DNA of 64,000 nt, from positions 248,001 to 312,000 of the forward strand of contig NZ_MVFY01000005.1 in assembly GCF_002042885.1 (NCBI RefSeq). Reading direction: 5' to 3'. This DNA is from Citrobacter portucalensis (GTDB lineage: Bacteria > Pseudomonadota > Gammaproteobacteria > Enterobacterales > Enterobacteriaceae). How positions within the stretch are numbered: the first letter of the stretch is position 1; every line of letters begins with the position of its first letter. The notes beneath the pieces are model-generated. The model searched no databases, was not told the origin of the DNA, and saw only the letters and a program-made list of their open reading frames with translations. Positions 62,932 to 64,000 of this stretch are shown in pieces. Position numbers and translations under genes: made by a program.

Positions 62932-63755
62932 TAGAGTACATGCTCGTCCAGTAACGCCTGGCAGGAAGGCGGCAACGGCGGCGGTGTCTTCTTCTCAGGC
63001 TTGGTGGTTCCAGGTTTTGGAGGTTCGAACCAGCTTTGCAGCTCTGCGCCACAGCCGTCACCCGGTGGCGGTAACGGTTGATCTTCGCACTCAAGGCTGT
63101 CGGCAGGACAACGTAACCGCACGTGCATATGCGCACGATGCTGGAACCACGGCCGCACTTTACGCAACCAGTCCCTGTCGGTCCCTGCATCCAGACAAAG
63201 TTGTTGCTTAATCGCCGGATTCACGAAAATACGCGTTACTTCATTATCTTTTGCAGCCAGCCTGATCAGGCTGAAAATCTCCGGTTTCCACAGTGACGGC
63301 ACAACACGTTTACCATCCTGTGAGACCAGATCTAACGCCTGCGGCCGCAGCAGTTGCGACTGGGTCCAGCGCGTTTTCGGCAGTTGCAGGAAAATATCCA
63401 CATCCAGTCCCGTCTGGTGGCTGGCGTGACCGCCATTGAATCGCCCACCGGCCGGCATACCCATATCGCCGATTAACACCGTGCCCAGTCCCTGACTATT
63501 GGCCTGATAACTCAGACGCTGGATAAACCTCACCAAATCCGGATGGCCAAAGTAACGACGCTGATCGGTGCGCATCACCTGATAGTGTTCTGACTGTACA
63601 GGCAGCGTATCTGCACCAACAATACAGCCATTGGAAAACGCGCCGATAGACTGCGCGCTGCCCGCAACCGGATGGGTAATTTTCTGCCAGGGCGTCGCCG
63701 CCAGACAGGCGGTACTGGCAAACAGAGCCAGCGCCGCAAGTGCCGTTTTTTTCAT
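62931..63755 (-). CDS. mepA: MepA, penicillin-insensitive murein endopeptidase
   Basis: MepA is a periplasmic LAS-type zinc peptidase that cuts DD and LD crosslinks of peptidoglycan. The 274 residues begin with a signal peptide ending ACLA (about 19 residues). Zinc ligands are in [14 protein letters not shown] (H and D) and [12 protein letters not shown] (H). The C-terminal tail (about 240-270) is proline/lysine-rich. It is 3 bases downstream of aroC. Confidence 0.96.
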   Translation of the reverse strand: MKKTALAALALFASTACLAATPWQKITHPVAGSAQSIGAFSNGCIVGADTLPVQSEHYQVMRTDQRRYFGHPDLVRFIQRLSYQANSQGLGTVLIGDMGMPAGGRFNGGHASHQTGLDVDIFLQLPKTRWTQSQLLRPQALDLVSQDGKRVVPSLWKPEIFSLIRLAAKDNEVTRIFVNPAIKQQLCLDAGTDRDWLRKVRPWFQHRAHMHVRLRCPADSLECEDQPLPPPGDGCGAELQSWFEPPKPGTTKPEKKTPPPLPPSCQALLDEHVL

Positions 63756-63758
63756 CTC

Positions 63759-64000
63759 TTACCAGCGTGGAATATCAGTCTTCACGTCCGCATTTTGCGC
63801 CCGCTGACGCAGCAGGTGATCCATCAATACGATCGCCAGCATCGCCTCGGCGATCGGTACGGCGCGGATCCCAACGCACGGATCGTGGCGACCTTTAGTG
63901 ATCATTTCGACTTCTTCACCAAAGCGGTTAATAGTGCGCCCAGGAACGGTAATACTGGACGTCGGTTTCAGCGCCATATGAGCAATGATTTGTTGCCCGC
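63759..64000 (-). CDS. aroC: AroC, chorismate synthase (C-terminal part only)
   Basis: Only the last 80 residues are in the window; the 5' end lies beyond base 64000. The visible part includes [20 protein letters not shown] and [20 protein letters not shown], the conserved C-terminal core that binds FMN and EPSP. AroC makes chorismate, the precursor used by MenF at the other end of the window. It heads the mepA-yfcA-epmC-yfcL unit. Confidence 0.95.

Overview
This is an ordinary stretch of enterobacterial chromosome. Gene order and protein sequence match the E. coli/Salmonella map from menD to aroC almost gene for gene. It is not E. coli K-12: a cheV gene sits between rbn and the nuo operon, a GNAT gene lies between yfcH and hisP, and there is extra DNA between yfcJ and fabB. 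A Citrobacter-like genome close to Salmonella is my best guess, from synteny only; no species call is secure.

Layout. 1-3.7 kb: menaquinone genes menD (cut by the window edge) and menF, then elaB and elaA. 3.7-5.8 kb: rbn and cheV, the latter behind a sigma-28-type promoter. 5.8-21 kb: the 13-gene nuo operon for NADH:ubiquinone oxidoreductase I, transcribed on the minus strand with nuoC and nuoD fused. 21-23.4 kb: the regulator lrhA between two long AT-rich intergenic regions. 23.4-29 kb: alaA, yfbR, yfbS, hxpA (yfbT), yfbU, yfbV. 29.3-32.8 kb: ackA-pta, the acetate overflow pathway. 33-39.1 kb: yfcC, yfcD, yfcE, the glutathione-transferase-like yfcF and yfcG, folX, yfcH and the GNAT gene. 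39.1-43.3 kb: hisP-hisM-hisQ-hisJ-argT, basic amino acid uptake with nitrogen-type (sigma-54/NtrC) control sites. 43.6-53.4 kb: ubiX, purF, cvpA, dedD, folC, accD, dedA, truA, usg, pdxB. 53.5-55.7 kb: flk and yfcJ. 57.8-64 kb: fabB, mnmC, yfcL, epmC, yfcA, mepA and the 3' part of aroC.

The accessory part is the roughly 2 kb between yfcJ and fabB. It has a leftward gene with the DNA-binding fold of the Mu repressor/MuA N-terminus, and a divergent gene clearly related to Mu Ner. Downstream of ner, where Mu carries its transposase, are a small cysteine-histidine NlpC/P60-type amidase (BPSL0067-like) and a lipoprotein (DUF3828-like) that looks like its immunity protein. TATCGG/CCGATA inverted pairs occur upstream of both the ner-like gene and the amidase gene. 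A perfect 10-bp inverted repeat covers the amidase Shine-Dalgarno sequence. I read this as a phage-derived switch that has taken on a toxin-immunity cargo. This is an inference from sequence, not a demonstrated system.

The rest is housekeeping with readable control sites: PurR at cvpA-purF, FabR and FadR at fabB, sigma-54 elements at argT and hisJ, a sigma-28 element at cheV, many REP/BIME elements and several intrinsic terminators. I saw no tRNA, rRNA, CRISPR array or intact insertion sequence.
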